From NCBI GenBank assembly GCA_947469285.1, contig CANIOW010000001.1, positions 1 to 64,000 on the forward strand: a stretch of 64,000 nucleotides of DNA, written 5' to 3'. Source of the DNA: Gammaproteobacteria bacterium. Lineage in GTDB: Bacteria > Pseudomonadota > Gammaproteobacteria > Steroidobacterales > Steroidobacteraceae. This document shows, piece by piece, positions 42,831 through 52,584 of this stretch. The translations under genes were made by a program, and so were the position numbers. Positions within the stretch are counted from its first letter, which is position 1. Every line of letters begins with the position of its first letter. The notes beneath the pieces were generated by a model. The model worked only from the letters and a program-made list of their open reading frames with translations, ran no database searches and was not told where the DNA came from.

Positions 42831-45125
42831 ATGAACGAACTTGTTTTCCGCAGCGCCCATCTCGCTGCTGCCGTCGCTGCCTTGCTGGCTGGTGCTGTGT
42901 TAGCCCCCGCCGCTCATGCAGTTGTTACCCCGTCTGCCGCAGCCATTGGTGAGATTGATGAAGTGGTCGTGTTCGGCCGCGGCCAGACGCGCCAGGTGAC
43001 GCAATTGACCGCTGCCGATCTGGCGCAGGTGGCGCCGGGCACCAGCCCCATTAAAACCATCGAAAAGCTCCCCGGGGTGAACTTTCAGTCGGCAGACCCC
43101 TTTGGTGCTTACGAGTGGTCCACGCGTATCACCATCCGTGGTTTCAATCAGACGCAGCTCGGCTATACGCTCGATGGTCTGCCCCTCGGTGATATGAGCT
43201 ACAGCAACCACAATGGGCTGCATATCAGCCGTGCGCTCTCCGCCGAAAACATTGCGAATGTCACGTTGTCGCAGGGAACTGGCGCGCTGGGCACGGCTTC
43301 TACGAATAATCTCGGTGGCACGCTGCAGTTCCGCTCGCTCGACCCGTCGCTGGACAGTGGTGCCAAGCTGGCCATCACCGGCGGTTCGGCGCATACCCGC
43401 CGTGTGTTCGCGCGCCTTGAAACGGGCGATCTGGGGGATGGTCTGCGGGGCTATCTGTCTTACACCCACCAGCAGGCGGATAAGTGGAAAGGGGTGGGTG
43501 AACAGGCGCAGCAGCAAATTAACCTGAAGACGTTGATTCCCGTGGGAACGGATGGCCAACTGACACTGCTGCTGTCGTCCAGCGATCGCGCTGAGCAGGA
43601 CTATCAGGACCTGTCGCTGGAGATGATCTCGCGCCTCGGCTACCACTGGGACAATATTTCCAGTGACTGGAACCTGGCCCAACAACTGGCCACGGCCTAC
43701 CAGACGGGCGGTGCTTTTCCTGCGCCCTTCAATTCCGTGGACGATGCCTATTACGACGCTTCAGGTCTGCGCAAGGACCGCTTGGGCGCGCTGTCGCTGA
43801 TGCTACCGGTGAATGACAGCCTGAGCCTGAATGCCGCGCTCTACCGACACAAGAACGAGGGCCAAGGGACTTGGTTCACCCCGTATGTGCCAACGCCGCT
43901 GGAGGCGGGTGGAGCGCCCATTTCTGTGCGCACCACTGAATACGGGATTGACCGCCACGGCATCACTGGCAGCGTGAACTTGACCGCCGGGCGACATGAG
44001 TTGACCGCAGGCGCCTGGTTCGAAAAGAATGACTTCCATCAGGCGCGTCGCTTTTATGGACTGAGCGCCGGCGTAACCCCGGGCCGCAGTGCCCAGCATT
44101 TCCAGACGGGGCCGTTTTTCACGCAGTGGGAGTACCAGTTCAAGACCACAACGGCGCATCTTTATGTGCAAGACGCCTGGAGCATAACGGACTCGCTGAA
44201 GGCGACGCTGGGCTTTAAGAACGTCCAGGTGAAAAACCGTGCTGTGCCGGTGACGGCTTCGGGCGGCGCCGTAGATGTCACGAGTACCATCGAGGCGCAG
44301 AAGTCGTTCCTACCGCAGGCTGGTCTGAACTGGACGGTGTCCGACACGCAGGAAGTGTTCTTCTCGGTGGCGCAGAACATGCGTGCCTTTGTAGCAGCTG
44401 CGACGGGAGCTGCGCCATTCGCGGCGACACAGGCAGGCTTCGATGCCATTCGCGACTCACTACAACCGGAAACTTCTACCACCAGCGAAATAGGCTGGAG
44501 ATTCCGTAGTGAAGGCTATGAGGGCGTGGTGTCCGCCTATCATGTGAAGTTCCAAGATCGTTTGCTGGCGGTGAGCACGGGCCCGGGCATTATCGGCGCG
44601 CCGGTGGCGTTGCAGAACGTGGGCGGTGTGACCACCAACGGTCTTGAGGCCGGGATGGCCTGGAAGCCGCTGCAACATTTCAGCGTGTATGGCAGCGTGT
44701 CTTTTAACCGCTCGGAGTATGCGAATGACGTGGTCGACGGCGATGGCGTGCGGACCGCGTTGAAGGGCAAGCAGGTGGTGGACGCGCCGGAATTTCTGGC
44801 CAAACTGGAAGCCAGCTATGACACCGGGACGTTCTTTGTTCGCGGTAATGTGAACCACACGGGTAAACGTTACTACAGCCACTTGAACGACGCCTCGGTG
44901 CCCGCGACCACGCTGGTGGATGCCGCCATTGGCTACCGCTTAGGTGGCTTTGGCGTGGCCAAGGAAATGACGCTGCAGTTGAATGCCACGAACCTGCTCG
45001 ACGAGCAGTACGTGTCAACTATCGGCTCCAACGGCTTTCCGAACTCGGATACCGCGGGCAGCAACCAGACCTTGCTGGCGGCTGCGCCGCGGCAGGTGTT
45101 CATGACGCTAGAGGCGCGTTTCTAA
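42831..45125 (+). CDS. TonB-dependent outer-membrane receptor, substrate unknown
   Basis: 764 residues with a signal peptide (AAAVAALLAGAVLAPAAHA), TonB box-like IDEVVVFGRG, plug (SPIKTIEKLPGVNFQSADPFGAYEWSTRITIRGF, LSQGTGALGTASTNNLGG) and a long barrel with DEQYVST and a C-terminal phenylalanine (MTLEARF). AAGGA lies six bases before the ATG. The plug with KTIEKLPGVNFQSAD is of the type found in many sugar, peptide or siderophore receptors, so the substrate is open. No riboswitch or Fur box was recognised upstream, but a 12-base palindrome is present. It ends at a strong hairpin shared with acs. Confidence 0.9.
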   Translation: MNELVFRSAHLAAAVAALLAGAVLAPAAHAVVTPSAAAIGEIDEVVVFGRGQTRQVTQLTAADLAQVAPGTSPIKTIEKLPGVNFQSADPFGAYEWSTRITIRGFNQTQLGYTLDGLPLGDMSYSNHNGLHISRALSAENIANVTLSQGTGALGTASTNNLGGTLQFRSLDPSLDSGAKLAITGGSAHTRRVFARLETGDLGDGLRGYLSYTHQQADKWKGVGEQAQQQINLKTLIPVGTDGQLTLLLSSSDRAEQDYQDLSLEMISRLGYHWDNISSDWNLAQQLATAYQTGGAFPAPFNSVDDAYYDASGLRKDRLGALSLMLPVNDSLSLNAALYRHKNEGQGTWFTPYVPTPLEAGGAPISVRTTEYGIDRHGITGSVNLTAGRHELTAGAWFEKNDFHQARRFYGLSAGVTPGRSAQHFQTGPFFTQWEYQFKTTTAHLYVQDAWSITDSLKATLGFKNVQVKNRAVPVTASGGAVDVTSTIEAQKSFLPQAGLNWTVSDTQEVFFSVAQNMRAFVAAATGAAPFAATQAGFDAIRDSLQPETSTTSEIGWRFRSEGYEGVVSAYHVKFQDRLLAVSTGPGIIGAPVALQNVGGVTTNGLEAGMAWKPLQHFSVYGSVSFNRSEYANDVVDGDGVRTALKGKQVVDAPEFLAKLEASYDTGTFFVRGNVNHTGKRYYSHLNDASVPATTLVDAAIGYRLGGFGVAKEMTLQLNATNLLDEQYVSTIGSNGFPNSDTAGSNQTLLAAAPRQVFMTLEARF

Positions 45126-45134
45126 GGCCGCACA

Positions 45135-45160
45135 CTCCGGGGGCGCAGTAGCCCCCGGAG
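45135..45160. terminator. Bidirectional hairpin between the receptor and acs genes
   Basis: CTCCGGGGGC (45135-45144) and GCCCCCGGAG (45151-45160) form a perfect 10-bp stem with loop GCAGTA between two convergent genes. T-tracts are weak on both sides, but position and stability fit a shared terminator. Confidence 0.7.
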
Positions 45161-45161
45161 A

Positions 45162-47096
45162 TTACTGGCGATGTTCCAGCAGTTGCTGCACGACGGACGG
45201 ATCGGCGAGCGTGGAGATATCGCCGAGGTGCTCCACGTCATTGGCAGCTATTTTACGCAAGATGCGCCGCATGATCTTGCCAGAGCGGGTCTTCGGCAGG
45301 CCGGGGGCCCACTGGATAACATCGGGCGTGGCGATGGGGCCGATGCTATGGCGAACCAGCGCGCGCAATTCCTTGCGCAACTCTTCGCTCGGAATAATGT
45401 CGGCTTTCAGGGTGACATAGGCATAAATGCCTTGCCCCTTGATGGCGTGTGGGAAGCCGACCACGGCCACTTCCGCCACCGCCGCGTGGTTATCGAGCGC
45501 ACTTTCTACCTCGGCGGTCCCCATGCGATGTCCAGAGACGTTGATGACATCGTCTACCCTGCCGGTGATCCACCAGTCACCCTCCGCATCGCGGCGTGCG
45601 CCATCACCGGTGACATAAGTGCCCGGGAAGGCCGTGAAATAGGTGCTGAGAAACCGCGCATGGTCCCCGTACATGGAGCGCATTTGTCCAGGCCAACTGT
45701 CGAGGATGACCAGATTACCCTCGGCGACACCTTCAAGTACGGTACCGTCATTGCTTAAGAGCGCGGGAAGAATGCCAGGCAGGGGCTTGGAGACCGAGCC
45801 TGGCTTGAGCGTCGAGGCACCGGGTAGCGCGGAGATGAGGATGCCGCCGGTCTCGGTCTGCCACCAAGTGTCGACGATCGGGCAGCGGTGGTCGCCCACC
45901 ACCCGGTGGTACCACTCCCAGGCCTCGGCATTGAGCGGTTCGCCGACGCTGCCCAGCAGTCGCAGACTCTGGCGGTGATGCCGTGTGACCCAGGTGTCGC
46001 CTTCGCGCATCAAGGAACGCAGCGCGGTGGGCGCGGTGTAAAACACCGTTACCTGATGCTTGTCGCAGACTTCCCAAAAACGCCCGAAATCTGGATAGGT
46101 GGGGATGCCCTCGAACATGAGCGTGGTCGCTCCGTTGGATAACGGACCGTACACCACGTAGCTGTGGCCGGTGACCCAACCAACGTCGGCGGTACACCAA
46201 AAGACATCGCTGTCGCGATGATCGAACACGGTGGCAAAGGTGTAGTCGGCATACACCAAATAGCCGCCCGTGGTGTGCAAGACGCCTTTCGGCTTGCCAG
46301 TGCTGCCGGAGGTGTAGAGGATAAACAGCGGGTCTTCCGCATCCATGACCTCGGGTTCGCACCAGAGGGGGGCGGAAGCCAGCGCCTCCTCATAGTGCAC
46401 GTCACGCCGGGAGTCCCAGTGCACATGCCCACCCGTGTGGCGTACCACCAGCACTTTTTCCACGCAGGCCGTGGCCGGGTCGTGAAGGGCTACATCCACA
46501 TTGGCCTTGAGCGGGATCTTGCGGCCGCCGCGCAGGCCTTCGTCGGCGGTAATGATGAGCTTGGAGCCGCAATCCGCGACGCGGCTGGCGAGCGCTTCCG
46601 GTGAGAAGCCGCCGAACACCACGCTATGCACGGCGCCGATGCGGGCACAGGCGAGCATGGCAACGGCCGCTTCAGGGATCATGGGCAGATAAATGGTGAC
46701 GCGGTCGCCTTTACCCACACCGAGCTGTCGCAGCGCCGCGGCACAGTGGTTGACCAGGCCATAAAGCTCGCCGTAGGTGATGACACGGCTGTGGCTAGGG
46801 TCGTCGCCCTCCCAGATGATGGCAGCCGTGTTGCGGTGCCGCGCCAGATGCCGGTCGATGCAGTTGACCGACACATTCAGCTGGCCATCCGCGTACCAAC
46901 GCAGGCGAAAGTCGTCCAGCTGAAAGGACGTGTCCTTCACTTGGGTGTAGGGGCGCATCCATTGGACGCGACGCCCGACTTCGCCCCAAAACGCCGCGGG
47001 GTCTTCTAGACTACGCGTATGCGCGGCGGCATCCGCTGCGCTGTCCACGGTGGTGGGCTCGGCGAATCCTGCAGGAACGGTATACGACGTGGGCAT
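45162..47096 (-). CDS. acs: Acetyl-CoA synthetase
   Basis: 644 residues, the standard Acs length. Adenylate-forming motifs: [21 protein letters not shown] (P-loop), [18 protein letters not shown] and the C-terminal [15 protein letters not shown], whose lysine before IMRR is the acetylation switch in Salmonella. It makes acetyl-CoA from acetate, ATP and CoA in the cytosol, letting the cell grow on or recycle acetate. It is divergent from an MHS-type transporter gene, with a 126-base gap holding a 9-base direct repeat 21 bases apart. Confidence 0.96.
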   Translation of the reverse strand: MPTSYTVPAGFAEPTTVDSAADAAAHTRSLEDPAAFWGEVGRRVQWMRPYTQVKDTSFQLDDFRLRWYADGQLNVSVNCIDRHLARHRNTAAIIWEGDDPSHSRVITYGELYGLVNHCAAALRQLGVGKGDRVTIYLPMIPEAAVAMLACARIGAVHSVVFGGFSPEALASRVADCGSKLIITADEGLRGGRKIPLKANVDVALHDPATACVEKVLVVRHTGGHVHWDSRRDVHYEEALASAPLWCEPEVMDAEDPLFILYTSGSTGKPKGVLHTTGGYLVYADYTFATVFDHRDSDVFWCTADVGWVTGHSYVVYGPLSNGATTLMFEGIPTYPDFGRFWEVCDKHQVTVFYTAPTALRSLMREGDTWVTRHHRQSLRLLGSVGEPLNAEAWEWYHRVVGDHRCPIVDTWWQTETGGILISALPGASTLKPGSVSKPLPGILPALLSNDGTVLEGVAEGNLVILDSWPGQMRSMYGDHARFLSTYFTAFPGTYVTGDGARRDAEGDWWITGRVDDVINVSGHRMGTAEVESALDNHAAVAEVAVVGFPHAIKGQGIYAYVTLKADIIPSEELRKELRALVRHSIGPIATPDVIQWAPGLPKTRSGKIMRRILRKIAANDVEHLGDISTLADPSVVQQLLEHRQ

Positions 47097-47158
47097 TGCT
47101 CGCCTTTATAGTACTAAACTACCCGATTGATTCTAGGGTATATCCGCCGCAAAGGCTT

Positions 47159-47188
47159 GCGTATTTCGGGCAGAGACTGGCGTATTTC
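47159..47188. promoter_or_regulatory. Direct repeat in the acs/transporter divergent region
   Basis: GCGTATTTC occurs at 47159-47167 and again at 47180-47188, 21 bases apart, that is two helical turns. It could hold two regulator molecules on one face of the DNA and serve acs, the transporter gene, or both. The regulator is unknown. Confidence 0.4.
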
Positions 47189-47222
47189 AGTCTAACTAAA
47201 GCACAACAATAAGGCAGATCCC

Positions 47223-48902
47223 ATGCAGCATGCCCCCGATGTCATTGATGGTCGTCCGGCGCCAGGAGGTATGGACCGTGCGCACCGGCGCGTTATTTTC
47301 GCGTCCAGTCTCGGTACCGTGTTCGAATGGTACGACTTTTATCTCTATGGTTCGCTCGCCGCGGTTATTTCTAAGCAGTTTTTCTCGGGTGTTAACGAGT
47401 CAACAGGCTTTATCTTCGCGCTGCTGGCGTTTGCTGCCGGGTTCTTCGTGCGCCCATTTGGCGCGCTGCTGTTCGGCCGCCTCGGCGATCTGGTCGGCCG
47501 CAAACACACCTTCTTGATCACCATCATCATCATGGGCCTGTCGACTTTTTTGGTAGGTTGCTTGCCCAGCTATGCGGCAGTTGGTGTGGCGGCACCTGTG
47601 GCGTTGGTCATCTTGCGCTTGTTGCAAGGGCTGGCGATTGGTGGTGAATATGGCGGTGCTGCAACCTATGTGGCAGAGCATGCCCCGACAGGAAAACGCG
47701 GCCTGTATACCAGCTGGATTCAGACGACGGCAACGCTCGGGCTGTTGCTGTCGCTGTTGGTCATTCTGGCCTGCCGGGTGTTGCTCGGCGACACCTTCGA
47801 TACCTGGGGTTGGCGCATTCCGTTCTTGTTGTCGGCAGTGCTGCTGGCGATATCGGTGTATATCCGCCTGCAGTTGCGTGAATCGCCAGTGTTCCAACAG
47901 ATGAAGGAAACAGGAACGCTGTCCAAGGCGCCCCTCACGGAAGCCTTCACCGAAAGTGGTAATCGCAAGTTAGTGATTCTTGCACTGTTCGGCGCCACCG
48001 CTGGACAGGCGGTGGTGTGGTACGGCGGTCAGTTTTATGCGCTGTTCTTCATGGAAAAAATCTTGCAGGTGGCTGCGCAGGAGGCGAACCTGCTGATGGC
48101 CGCGGCGCTGCTGCTCGGCGCGCCTTTTTTTGTAGTGTTCGGAGCACTCTCGGATCGCATCGGCCGCAAGCGTATCGTGCTGGCTGGGTGCCTGTTGGCG
48201 GCGTGCACTTATTTTCCCGTGTTCAAAGCCCTGACGCATTACGCCAACCCAGCGTTGGAACGCGCGGTGGCGTCGTATCCGGTCACGGTACTGGCGGACC
48301 CCGCAGACTGCAGCTTCCAGTTTGACCCCGTGGGCAAGCAGGCGTTTCGCAGTAGCTGCGATGTCGCCAAGACGGCGCTCGCTAAAGCCGGTGTTCCCTA
48401 CCGGAATGTTCCGGCGGTGGCTGGTGCCGTGGCCCAAGTGCGCATCGGCGAGGGCAGTACGGCACTGGTGGTCGATGCATTTCGTGGCGCCACTTTGCCA
48501 ACGCCAGTGTTTAAGCTGGCCACCGAGCCATTTGTGGCCAATTTGAAACAGGCTTTGCACACGGCGGGCTATCCACCAAAAGCGGACCTGACAGCGATCA
48601 ATACGCCGATGGTGATTGCACTGTGTACCTACCTGGTGATCTTGGTCACCATGGTCTATGGTCCAGTGGCGGCCTGGCTGGTGGAGTTGTTCCCTGCACG
48701 CATTCGCTATACCTCCATGTCTTTGCCATACCATCTGGGCAATGGCTGGTTTGGTGGCTTTTTGCCGACGATCTCGTTCGCACTCGTGGTGGCGTCGGGA
48801 AATATCTACGCGGGACTGTGGTACCCGGTGGGCGTGGCCTTGATGACCGTGGTGATCGGCGGGCTGTTCTTGCGGGAAACGTATCGGACACCGCTGCATT
48901 GA
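47223..48902 (+). CDS. MHS-family MFS transporter with a large loop insertion
   Basis: 559 residues, about 100 more than usual for the metabolite:H+ symporter (MHS) family. Motifs: SSLGTVFEWYDFYLYGSLA at the start, FGRLGDLVGRKHTFL (motif A), IGGEYGGAATYVAEHAP and LSDRIGRKRIVLAG (motif A of the second half). About 115 residues (roughly 340-458) are inserted before the later helices (PMVIALCTYLVILVTMVYGPVAAWL) and contain two cysteines. MHS proteins take up organic acids, betaine or proline with protons. Divergence from acs suggests acetate, propionate or another short organic acid; this is inference. Confidence 0.85.
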   Translation: MQHAPDVIDGRPAPGGMDRAHRRVIFASSLGTVFEWYDFYLYGSLAAVISKQFFSGVNESTGFIFALLAFAAGFFVRPFGALLFGRLGDLVGRKHTFLITIIIMGLSTFLVGCLPSYAAVGVAAPVALVILRLLQGLAIGGEYGGAATYVAEHAPTGKRGLYTSWIQTTATLGLLLSLLVILACRVLLGDTFDTWGWRIPFLLSAVLLAISVYIRLQLRESPVFQQMKETGTLSKAPLTEAFTESGNRKLVILALFGATAGQAVVWYGGQFYALFFMEKILQVAAQEANLLMAAALLLGAPFFVVFGALSDRIGRKRIVLAGCLLAACTYFPVFKALTHYANPALERAVASYPVTVLADPADCSFQFDPVGKQAFRSSCDVAKTALAKAGVPYRNVPAVAGAVAQVRIGEGSTALVVDAFRGATLPTPVFKLATEPFVANLKQALHTAGYPPKADLTAINTPMVIALCTYLVILVTMVYGPVAAWLVELFPARIRYTSMSLPYHLGNGWFGGFLPTISFALVVASGNIYAGLWYPVGVALMTVVIGGLFLRETYRTPLH

Positions 48903-48904
48903 GC

Positions 48905-49501
48905 ATGGCGCCTTCACGCAGTGGCCGGTTATTGGCCGCGAGCTGGCTGGCCTTTACAGCGCTGACGGCTGCTGCAGCGCTGACGGCTGCTGCAGCGCCG
49001 GTTCCTACCTGGCGCGACGTGGCGCCGCTGTTCCAACACCGCTGCGTGCGCTGTCATCGCCAGGGGGGCGAGATGGGGGATGCGCCAGAAGGCTTCGTGC
49101 TGCGCAGTTATGCCGAGGCCACCGCTGTCGTCAAGCGTGCGCGATTGGTTCCTGGTCAGCCCGAGGCGAGTGAGTTGCTACGGCGGGTGCGCGGAAGATC
49201 GTGGATTCGGATGCCACTGGATGGCCCACCGTGGCTTTCCGAGAGTGAGGAGCAATTACTGACGGACTGGATTGCCGGCGGGGCTCGCGATGCGCGCGGC
49301 AAACCCATGCCGATGCCCGTCGGTGCGCGGCTGCAGCTAGGAGGAACTTTGACGGCACGGTGGGCGATCGATGATTTGCCGCTGGTGGTGTCGTCACAAA
49401 CCGTGATCGAGACCGATCCGAAGGTTGGTGACCTTGTGGATGTGCGCGGCACGCTGGGGGCGGCAGGCGAGGTGTTGGTGGAAGCGTTGCGGCGGCCTTA
49501 A
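48905..49501 (+). CDS. Exported c-type cytochrome-like protein
   Basis: 198 residues from ATG 48905, two bases after the transporter stop; a longer frame is antisense to nothing but overlaps the transporter and is rejected. Signal peptide (LLAASWLAFTALTAAAALTAAAAP), then DVAPLFQHRCVRCHRQGGEMGD with a CxxCH heme site (C-V-R-C-H) as in planctomycete-type cytochromes. The middle has LVPGQPEASELLRRVRG and RMPLDGPPWLSESEEQLLTDWIAGGA, typical of that class. The last 40 residues (VGDLVDVRGTLGAAGEVLVEAL) look like a small beta domain. One 18-base tandem duplication lies in the signal peptide. Probably periplasmic electron transfer. Confidence 0.8.
   Translation: MAPSRSGRLLAASWLAFTALTAAAALTAAAAPVPTWRDVAPLFQHRCVRCHRQGGEMGDAPEGFVLRSYAEATAVVKRARLVPGQPEASELLRRVRGRSWIRMPLDGPPWLSESEEQLLTDWIAGGARDARGKPMPMPVGARLQLGGTLTARWAIDDLPLVVSSQTVIETDPKVGDLVDVRGTLGAAGEVLVEALRRP
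48959..48994 (+). repeat. Tandem 18-base duplication in a signal peptide
   Basis: GCGCTGACGGCTGCTGCA is repeated exactly at 48959-48976 and 48977-48994. In frame it duplicates ALTAAA within the hydrophobic core of the cytochrome's signal peptide, lengthening it by six residues. Confidence 0.85.
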
Positions 49502-49539
49502 TCGCGCCGCGAACCCATTGGCCTAGCGAACCCTCTGGC

Positions 49540-51045
49540 CTAGGGCTGCTGCAGCGCCCAGCGCACCACCGAATCGTTAATCAGCACGCCGGGCCCGCTT
49601 TGGGCGCCTGGGTAATTGACGATAGAGACCACCACCAAGGTACGCCCTGAGGGTGTCCGTACGAAGCCTGCCAGTGCCGAGACACCGTTCAACGTGCCGG
49701 TCTTCATGCGTACGCGGCCACCGTCGGTCTCGCGAAACCGATTGCGTAAGGTGCCGTCCATGCCACCTAGCGGCAAGCCAGACTGGAACTCCGCGGCGAA
49801 CGGACTGCGCCATGCATCCTGTAGCAGCTGCGCCATGCTGTCAGCGGAAATGCGGGTAATGCGTGACAGGCCTGAACCGTTGTCGATGACCAGTTCTGGA
49901 AAGATGAGTCCCCGGTCAACCAGCCAGTCGTGCACCACCTGCTCACCATTCTGCACGGTGGCAGGGGTGCCGTAGCGCTCGGCACCCAAGGTCAGAATGA
50001 GCGTGCGCGTCATCGGGTTGCTGCTGTGTTTCAGCAGCGCATAAATGGCCTCGGCCAGCGGCGGTGAATCGAACTCCAGTAACAGCTGGGAGCCTGGTGG
50101 CTTGGAGGCTATGCGCAGCTGCCCGTCGAAGGTGCCGCCAGACTGCCGCCATAGCGTGACAAAGGTGCCATAGGCGAATTCCGCAGGCCGCATGATGACC
50201 CGCTGGAAACGGGCCAGTCCGCAGCGTCGTGACAGCGCGCCGCTGACGGTCAGCTGAGTGGCGCCATCCCCTGGTCCGCCAAACCGCACCAGGCTGGCGC
50301 CGCTGCGGCAACGGCTGTTGGTCAGGCGAACGCGATTGATGAGCTTGAGGTTGTCGGGGCTTGGGTCCACGGTAATGCGTGCGCCCTCCGTGCCGGGCGC
50401 AACCAGAATGTCGGCGGCATGCTGGTTGACTAACAGTGCGTCGGGAATGACGTTGTAGGTTTTAAAGCCCCGACCGTCGAAATCGTCAGGCTCGGTATCA
50501 GCAGGTGCAAAGTAAGTGCCATCGATGAGGATATCGCCGTCCAGATGCTGGATGCCACGCGAGCGCAGTTCCTGCACGAAGTGCCACCAGCGCTCGCTGG
50601 AGAGCATGGGGTCGCCCCCGCCTTGCAGGACCAAATTGCCGCGCAGATGTCCGCCGCCAACGGCCCCTGTTGCCCACGCGCGCGTGACCCAGGTGTAATT
50701 CGGGCCCAGCAAATCTAGCGCGGCATAGGCGGACATCACCTTCATAGTGCTGGCTGGACTGCGCGGTGTGCTCGGGTTGTGCTCCAGCAAAGCTTCGCCG
50801 GTGGCCGCGTCGCGGACCACAATGCTGAAGCCACTTTTTGGCACCCGATAGTTGCGGGCCGCCGCAAAAACCCGCGGTGGCAGGCCGCCCATCCAGGGGG
50901 TGGCGTCGGTATTGGTGGGGGCGGCGGTTTGTGGCAGTGCCGGGGCGGCCGCCAGCAGGCCCAGCGCGAACAGCAGCGGCGGCAACCACCGGCGCAGCAT
51001 GGGGTGGCAGTGGGCGCGACGCAGGGCGAGGGAGGGTACAATCAT
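49540..51045 (-). CDS. dacB: D-alanyl-D-alanine carboxypeptidase/endopeptidase (PBP4)
   Basis: 501 residues with an N-terminal export signal (LPPLLFALGLLAAAPALPQ). Penicillin-binding motifs: STMK (S99-K102), HSSN (SxN) and MKTGTLNGVSALAGF (KTG). The order and spacing, with a large insert between the first and second motif, fit the S13 family (PBP4), which cleaves cross-links and the terminal D-Ala in periplasmic peptidoglycan. ATG 51045 or ATG 51000 could be the start; neither has a strong ribosome site. It is divergent from the Deg protease gene with an 87-base gap. Confidence 0.92.
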   Translation of the reverse strand: MIVPSLALRRAHCHPMLRRWLPPLLFALGLLAAAPALPQTAAPTNTDATPWMGGLPPRVFAAARNYRVPKSGFSIVVRDAATGEALLEHNPSTPRSPASTMKVMSAYAALDLLGPNYTWVTRAWATGAVGGGHLRGNLVLQGGGDPMLSSERWWHFVQELRSRGIQHLDGDILIDGTYFAPADTEPDDFDGRGFKTYNVIPDALLVNQHAADILVAPGTEGARITVDPSPDNLKLINRVRLTNSRCRSGASLVRFGGPGDGATQLTVSGALSRRCGLARFQRVIMRPAEFAYGTFVTLWRQSGGTFDGQLRIASKPPGSQLLLEFDSPPLAEAIYALLKHSSNPMTRTLILTLGAERYGTPATVQNGEQVVHDWLVDRGLIFPELVIDNGSGLSRITRISADSMAQLLQDAWRSPFAAEFQSGLPLGGMDGTLRNRFRETDGGRVRMKTGTLNGVSALAGFVRTPSGRTLVVVSIVNYPGAQSGPGVLINDSVVRWALQQP

Positions 51046-51132
51046 TGCCAGCAGTTTAACGATCTGTGGCGCAACTTTCTGTCATGTTCAGCAGTCGAAT
51101 GGGTCAGCGTCGTTTATTGAGAGGGTTAGAGC

Positions 51133-52575
51133 ATGCGTCGTTTTTTTGCGCTGGCGGTGTCGGTGGCCCTGCTGGCGGGGTGCGGTTCGCACCGCGGCAG
51201 TGCCCCGCTGGCCAGCAGCACGACGAGCGCTCCGCTGGCTCCGGCTGCTGTGGCCCCCATGGCGACCGTCGTGCCTTCCGTGGGGTTGCCGGACTTCGCC
51301 GGTCTCGTGGCTCAGGTAGGACCGGCAGTGGTGAATATCACCAGCATCAGTCATGCGCCGACGCCCGTGGTGGCCGGTGGCGATGACGACCCTTTCGATG
51401 AGTTCCTGCGCCGCTTCGGCATGCCCCATCCGCGGGCCAATGCGCCGCCGGAGCGGGGCGAAGGGTCGGGGTTCATTATCGACTCCAACGGGATCATCCT
51501 GACCAATGCCCATGTGGTGGGCACCGGGGACGAATTGACGGTACGGCTGACGGACCGGCGTGAGTTCACCGCGAAAGTGGTGGGTGTCGATAAACGCACC
51601 GATGTGGCGGTGCTGCGCATCGCCGCCAAGGGCCTGCCGGCGGTGCGCATCGGCAATCCCGACCTGCTCCAGCCCGGGCAATGGGTGCTTGCCATCGGTT
51701 CACCATTCGGGTTCGACAACAGCGTCACTGCGGGGATTGTTAGCGCCAAGGCGCGTGCGCTGCCCGACGAAAACTTCACGCCGTTCATCCAGACCGACGT
51801 GGCGGTGAACCCGGGTAATTCCGGCGGGCCGCTGTTTAATCTGGCGGGCGAGGTGGTGGGGATCAACTCGCAGATCTACAGCCGCACGGGTGGCTACATG
51901 GGCTTGTCGTTCGCCATTCCTATCGATCTGGTCGTGTACGTTAAAGACCAGCTGGTGGCCAATGGCAAGGTACGGCGTGGCCGCCTCGGGGTCACCATCC
52001 AGGATGTAAATCAGTCCTTGGCCGACAGCTTTGGTCTGGATCGTCCACGGGGCGCTTTGGTGAGCGGGGTTGAGCCGGGCGCGCCAGCAGACCGTGCTGG
52101 ACTGGAGCCGGGGGACGTCATTTTGGCGCTGGACAACCACCTGATTGATCGCTCTAGTGAATTGCCGGCGCGGGTGGCACGGCTGGCACCTGGGACCGTT
52201 GCGGTGCTGCGGGTCTGGCGCGGCCGTGCCGAGCGCCGCTTGTCGGTCAAGATCGGTGAACTGGCCGAGCTGGCCACGCCGGTGGTGGGAGCGGTCAAGC
52301 CTGCGGCCGGTGGGCGTTTGGGTTTGGCGGTGCGCCCCTTGTCCTTGGCAGAACAACGCCCCCGTGGCCTGAAGGGTGGCGTGATTATCGAGGAAGTGAC
52401 CGGCCCTGCCGCCGAGGCCGGCCTGCAGCCCGGCGACATTATCCTTGGCGTGAATGGCCGTCGCGTGAATACGGTAGAACAGTTGCGCGAGGCCGCAGGC
52501 GGTGCCCAGAGTGTGGCGCTGCTAGTGCAGCGTGGCGAGGTGCAGTTGTTCGTGCCGTTGCGGCCGGTTCGGTAG
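51133..52575 (+). CDS. Deg/HtrA serine protease, lipoprotein form
   Basis: 480 residues. The signal peptide ends in LLAGC (lipobox, C17), so the protein is probably membrane-anchored, unlike soluble DegP. The trypsin-like domain has H127 (LTNAHVV), D157 (KRTDVAVLRI) and S230 (NPGNSGGPLFN). Two PDZ domains follow (about 280-365 and 390-475; VEPGAPADRAGLEPGDVILAL and EVTGPAAEAGLQPGDIILGVNG). It degrades or refolds damaged envelope proteins. Close to DacB and two FGE-fold proteins, it may be part of an envelope module; GAGG near 51121 may be its ribosome site. Confidence 0.93.
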   Translation: MRRFFALAVSVALLAGCGSHRGSAPLASSTTSAPLAPAAVAPMATVVPSVGLPDFAGLVAQVGPAVVNITSISHAPTPVVAGGDDDPFDEFLRRFGMPHPRANAPPERGEGSGFIIDSNGIILTNAHVVGTGDELTVRLTDRREFTAKVVGVDKRTDVAVLRIAAKGLPAVRIGNPDLLQPGQWVLAIGSPFGFDNSVTAGIVSAKARALPDENFTPFIQTDVAVNPGNSGGPLFNLAGEVVGINSQIYSRTGGYMGLSFAIPIDLVVYVKDQLVANGKVRRGRLGVTIQDVNQSLADSFGLDRPRGALVSGVEPGAPADRAGLEPGDVILALDNHLIDRSSELPARVARLAPGTVAVLRVWRGRAERRLSVKIGELAELATPVVGAVKPAAGGRLGLAVRPLSLAEQRPRGLKGGVIIEEVTGPAAEAGLQPGDIILGVNGRRVNTVEQLREAAGGAQSVALLVQRGEVQLFVPLRPVR

Positions 52576-52584
52576 ACTCCCGGT

